Assembly (NCBI RefSeq): GCF_003590795.1
Contig: NZ_QYUL01000005.1
Coordinates: forward strand, 110,001 to 174,000
DNA length: 64,000 nucleotides
Direction: 5' to 3'
From: Azospirillum cavernae
GTDB taxonomy: Bacteria > Pseudomonadota > Alphaproteobacteria > Azospirillales > Azospirillaceae
The notes beneath the pieces were generated by a model. It did not search any database and was not told the origin of the DNA. It saw only the letters and a program-made list of their open reading frames with translations. A program made the position numbers and the translations under genes. Each line of letters opens with the position of its first letter. Position 1 is the first letter of the stretch. Positions 61,429-64,000 of the stretch are shown here, one piece after another.

Positions 61429-63219
61429 ATGCCGATCTACAAGGCTCCGCTTGAGGACGTGCGTTTCGTCCTCGACGAAATCGTCGGTTTGGACAAGCTG
61501 TCGGCCCTGCCGGGCTATGAGGACGCCACCCCCGAACTGGTCGGGCAGGTGCTGGAGGAGGGCGCCAAGCTGTGTGAGGAGGTTCTGTTCCCCCTCAACC
61601 AGTCGGGCGACGGCGAGGGCTGCCATTTTGAAAATGGCGTCGTCCGCACCCCGCAGGGCTTCAAAGAGGCCTACACCACCTACATTGAGGCGGGATGGCA
61701 GGGTTTGGCCTGCGACCCGGCCTATGGCGGGCAGGGGCTGCCGAAGCTGGTCAACATCATGATGGAGGAGTTCATTTGCTCCGCCAACTTGAGCTTCGGC
61801 ATGTATCCCGGCCTGTCGCTGGGCGCCTACAACGCGCTGGCGACCTACGGCTCGGACGAGTTGAAGGCGCGCTTCCTGCCGCGTCTGGTCGATGGCACCT
61901 GGTCGGGCACCATGTGCCTGACCGAGCCGCACAGCGGCACCGATCTGGGCATCATCCGCACCAAGGCCGTGCCGGACGAGGATGGCTCTTACAAGATCAC
62001 CGGCACCAAGATTTTCATCTCGGCCGGCGAGCATGATCTGACGGAAAACATCCTGCATCTGGTGCTGGCCCGTCTGCCCGACGCGCCCGCCGGAACGCGC
62101 GGCATCAGCCTGTTCCTGGTGCCGAAGTTCATGCCCAAAGAGGATGGGACTCCAGGTCCGCGCAACGGCGTGGCCTGTGGTTCCATCGAGCACAAGATGG
62201 GCATCAAGGCGTCTTCGACCTGCGTCATGAATTTCGAGGACGCGACCGGCTGGCTGGTCGGCGAGGCGCACAAGGGCATGCGCGCCATGTTCGTGATGAT
62301 GAACGCGGCCCGTCTGGCCGTGGGCATCCAGGGTCTGGGGCTGGCCGAGGTCAGCTATCAGAACGCCGTGAACTACGCGCGGGAACGGCTTCAGGGCCGC
62401 TCCCTGTCGGGGGTGAAGGCGCCGGAGAAGCCCGCCGATCCGATCATCGTCCACCCGGACGTGCGCCGGAATCTGCTGACCGCCCGCGCCTACACCGAGG
62501 GTGGCCGCGCGTTGGGCGCGCTGGTGGCCTATCACCTGGACGTCGCTGAAAAGCACCCCGACGCCCGCGCCCGCCGCGACGCCGACGAGTTTGTCCAGTT
62601 GATGACGCCGATCGCCAAGGCGCTGTTCACCGACATCGGCTTTGAGGCTGGCAACATCGCCGTGCAGGTGCATGGCGGTCACGGATTCATCTGGGAAACC
62701 GGCGTCGAGCAGTATGTCCGCGACGCCCGCATCTGCCAAATCTACGAAGGCACCAACGGCATCCAGGCGTTGGATCTGGTCGGGCGCAAGCTGCCGCAGG
62801 ACATGGGCCGTCTGCTGCGCCATTTCTTCCACCCGGTTGGCCGCGACATCGAAGCCGACATGGAGAACGAGGATCTGGCTGAATTCGTCCTGCCGCTGGC
62901 CAAGGCCTTCGCCAAGCTCCAGCAGGCCACGGCCCTGATCGCCCAGAAGGGCATGAAGGATCCCGAGGAAGCGGGCGCGGCGGCCACCGACTATCTGCGT
63001 CTGTTCGGTCTGGTCGCGCTTGGCTGGATGTGGCTGCGCATGGTCAAGGCGGCGCAAGCCAAGCTGGCCGCTGGCGAGGGCAACGCCGTCTTCTATGAGA
63101 CCAAGATCAAAACCGCGCGCTTCTACATGGCAAAGTTGTTGCCGCAAATCAACAGCCTGTTCATCACCATCGCCGCCGGGGCGAAGACCCTGATGGAGAT
63201 GGACGAAGCCGCCTTCTAA
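61429..63219 (+). CDS. Acyl-CoA dehydrogenase (FadE-type)
   Basis: A 596-residue flavoenzyme for the first step of beta-oxidation. It begins with the short extra N-terminal block of this subfamily (YKAPLEDVRFVLDEIVGLDK). Then come GTMCLTEPHSGTDLGIIRTK in the beta domain, GLAEVSYQNAVNYARERLQG in the helical domain, and the catalytic base Glu440 in QIYEGTNGIQALDLVGRKL. A C-terminal extension of about 120 residues ends the protein. Fifteen bases after the FadN-type gene and last of the operon, followed by a strong terminator. Confidence 0.92.
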   Translation: MPIYKAPLEDVRFVLDEIVGLDKLSALPGYEDATPELVGQVLEEGAKLCEEVLFPLNQSGDGEGCHFENGVVRTPQGFKEAYTTYIEAGWQGLACDPAYGGQGLPKLVNIMMEEFICSANLSFGMYPGLSLGAYNALATYGSDELKARFLPRLVDGTWSGTMCLTEPHSGTDLGIIRTKAVPDEDGSYKITGTKIFISAGEHDLTENILHLVLARLPDAPAGTRGISLFLVPKFMPKEDGTPGPRNGVACGSIEHKMGIKASSTCVMNFEDATGWLVGEAHKGMRAMFVMMNAARLAVGIQGLGLAEVSYQNAVNYARERLQGRSLSGVKAPEKPADPIIVHPDVRRNLLTARAYTEGGRALGALVAYHLDVAEKHPDARARRDADEFVQLMTPIAKALFTDIGFEAGNIAVQVHGGHGFIWETGVEQYVRDARICQIYEGTNGIQALDLVGRKLPQDMGRLLRHFFHPVGRDIEADMENEDLAEFVLPLAKAFAKLQQATALIAQKGMKDPEEAGAAATDYLRLFGLVALGWMWLRMVKAAQAKLAAGEGNAVFYETKIKTARFYMAKLLPQINSLFITIAAGAKTLMEMDEAAF

Positions 63220-63259
63220 CAACCCGCGTCGTCTTCCTCCGCGACGTTGGGCACTGAAT

Positions 63260-63303
63260 GGGCTGGGCGCGATGCTGGTTGGCATCGCCCCAGCCCTTTT
63301 TCT
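63260..63303 (+). terminator. Rho-independent terminator of the fatty-acid operon
   Basis: GGGCTGGGCGCGATGC (63260-63275), loop TGGTTG, GCATCGCCCCAGCCC (63282-63296), then TTTTTCT. Long stem with one bulged region, about 40 bases after the acyl-CoA dehydrogenase stop. Confidence 0.88.
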
Positions 63304-63603
63304 ATCTTGGCGCAAGACGAGGATGACGGATCATTCTTGCAGCGCAACAATTGGGAGGTCAGTTGGGCGTTGGATCAACGTTTGGCACGTTGTGGCGCTG
63401 CGGCGGGCGGCTTGGGTGATAAAAGTTAATTTCCGGTTGTCGAAAATTGCTCACGCGTGTTACATCTCGTTTCGCATTACGTTTGGCTGGGGTTTGCTAT
63501 ATCCTTTGGATTTTATGGATATGCGGCTCAAACGAGACCATCGTCTTCTTCGGTCGCGGGCCTGGTTTTGCAATGCGTCTGGCGAGTGCGGGGAGTTTGA
63601 TCG
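63304..63603. other. Upstream region of the response regulator gene
   Basis: About 300 bases with no convincing gene. GC content falls from about 63415 onward, consistent with a promoter, and TATATCC near 63500 could be part of a -10 box. Boxes not assigned with confidence. Confidence 0.35.
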
Positions 63604-64000
63604 ATGAAGATCCTGATCGGTGACGATCATGTGCTTTTCCGGGAAGGACTGCGCCGCTTGCTGGAGCAGCTCAAGGATGGGGCTACCTTCGGGGAGGCCA
63701 ACAACTTTGACGAGATTTTGGCCATGGCGGGCGCCGGGGAACCTTACGACCTCGTGCTGACCGATCTCCGGATGCCGGGCTGGCCGGGATTCAGCGGCAT
63801 CAGCGCGTTGCAGGCCAAGCAGCCCAACGCCAAAATCGTCGTTGTGTCGGCGTCGGAGGCGCACAACGACGTGCGCGACGCGCTGGAAAACGGCGCAGCG
63901 GGCTATATTCCCAAATCTTCCAGCGTCAAGATCATGCTGAGCGCGCTGGATCTGATCTTTTCCGGCGGCGTCTATGTTCCGGCGACCGTTCTGCGGGATT
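63604..64000 (+). CDS. NarL/LuxR-type response regulator, cut by the window edge
   Basis: The first 132 residues form a complete receiver domain: the acidic pair Asp7-Asp8 (ILIGDDHVLFREGL), phospho-acceptor Asp54 (LVLTDLRMPGWPG), the switch Ser in VVVSASEAHND, and the Lys in GYIPKSSSVKIMLSAL. The pattern GYIPKS-S and the start MKILIGDDHVLFREGLRRLL are those of the NarL/FixJ-LuxR group, so a C-terminal DNA-binding domain should follow beyond the edge. Partner kinase not in view. Confidence 0.85.
   Translation, partial: MKILIGDDHVLFREGLRRLLEQLKDGATFGEANNFDEILAMAGAGEPYDLVLTDLRMPGWPGFSGISALQAKQPNAKIVVVSASEAHNDVRDALENGAAGYIPKSSSVKIMLSALDLIFSGGVYVPATVLRD

Noticed and set aside
63383..63398. TGGCACGTTGTGGCGC as a sigma-54 promoter
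   Set aside because: The GG to GC spacing is 11 rather than 10 and the -12 part lacks TTGC.

Overview
The window is high-GC DNA with dense, mostly co-directional gene sets and frequent 1-4 base stop/start overlaps. FlbT (a flagellar regulator known mainly from Alphaproteobacteria), sigma-54-type flagellin control with ftr-like repeats, TPR-glycosyltransferase fusions and a LiuR-type MerR box point to a motile alphaproteobacterium, probably in or near the Rhodospirillales. This placement rests on gene content, not on a search. No rRNA, tRNA, CRISPR array, insertion sequence or phage gene was seen.

Left part (1-30.8 kb): a flagellin and surface-glycan island. A membrane GT-C sugar transferase runs off the left edge. 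It is followed by a small winged-helix/hypothetical pair, a pentapeptide-repeat protein whose ribosome site lies in a strong hairpin, and a GT-B glycosyltransferase. A tight eight-gene operon comes next: pseudaminic acid synthase, SpsF-like cytidylyltransferase, acyl carrier protein, alpha/beta hydrolase, second acyl carrier protein, compact acyl-adenylating enzyme, FabG-like reductase and FabH-like ketosynthase. It reads as synthesis and activation of a nonulosonic acid plus a dedicated acyl supply. The operon runs up to a flagellin gene preceded by several CGGCA-N5-TGCCG palindromes and a well-formed -24/-12 promoter. flbT follows, then a cluster of TPR proteins with different catalytic ends: a giant protein with three TPR+GT9-like modules, one with two such modules, a GT41 (O-GlcNAc transferase/SPINDLY type) enzyme, a TPR methyltransferase and a TPR protein with a GT-A-like end. 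FlaG-like and YjfB-like small motility proteins close the region.

Middle (30.9-51.9 kb): a PP2C phosphatase faces a membrane pseudokinase with a DUF4384-like end. Then come an orphan TRAP substrate-binding protein and a SWIM-SNF2 helicase. A GntR/FCD regulator is divergent from a PotABCD-type ABC operon ending in an Asp/Glu/hydantoin racemase, with three TTGTGCACAA operators between them. A complete Dpp-type peptide ABC operon and a convergent Tat-exported, apparently bicovalent FAD oxidase follow.

Right part (52-64 kb): a thioester-less alpha-2-macroglobulin-like protein, a small two-helix membrane protein, then a MerR (LiuR-like) regulator with its box leading a fatty-acid degradation operon (thiolase, FadN-type hydroxyacyl-CoA dehydrogenase/hydratase, acyl-CoA dehydrogenase). 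The operon ends in a strong terminator. A NarL/LuxR-type response regulator is cut by the right edge.
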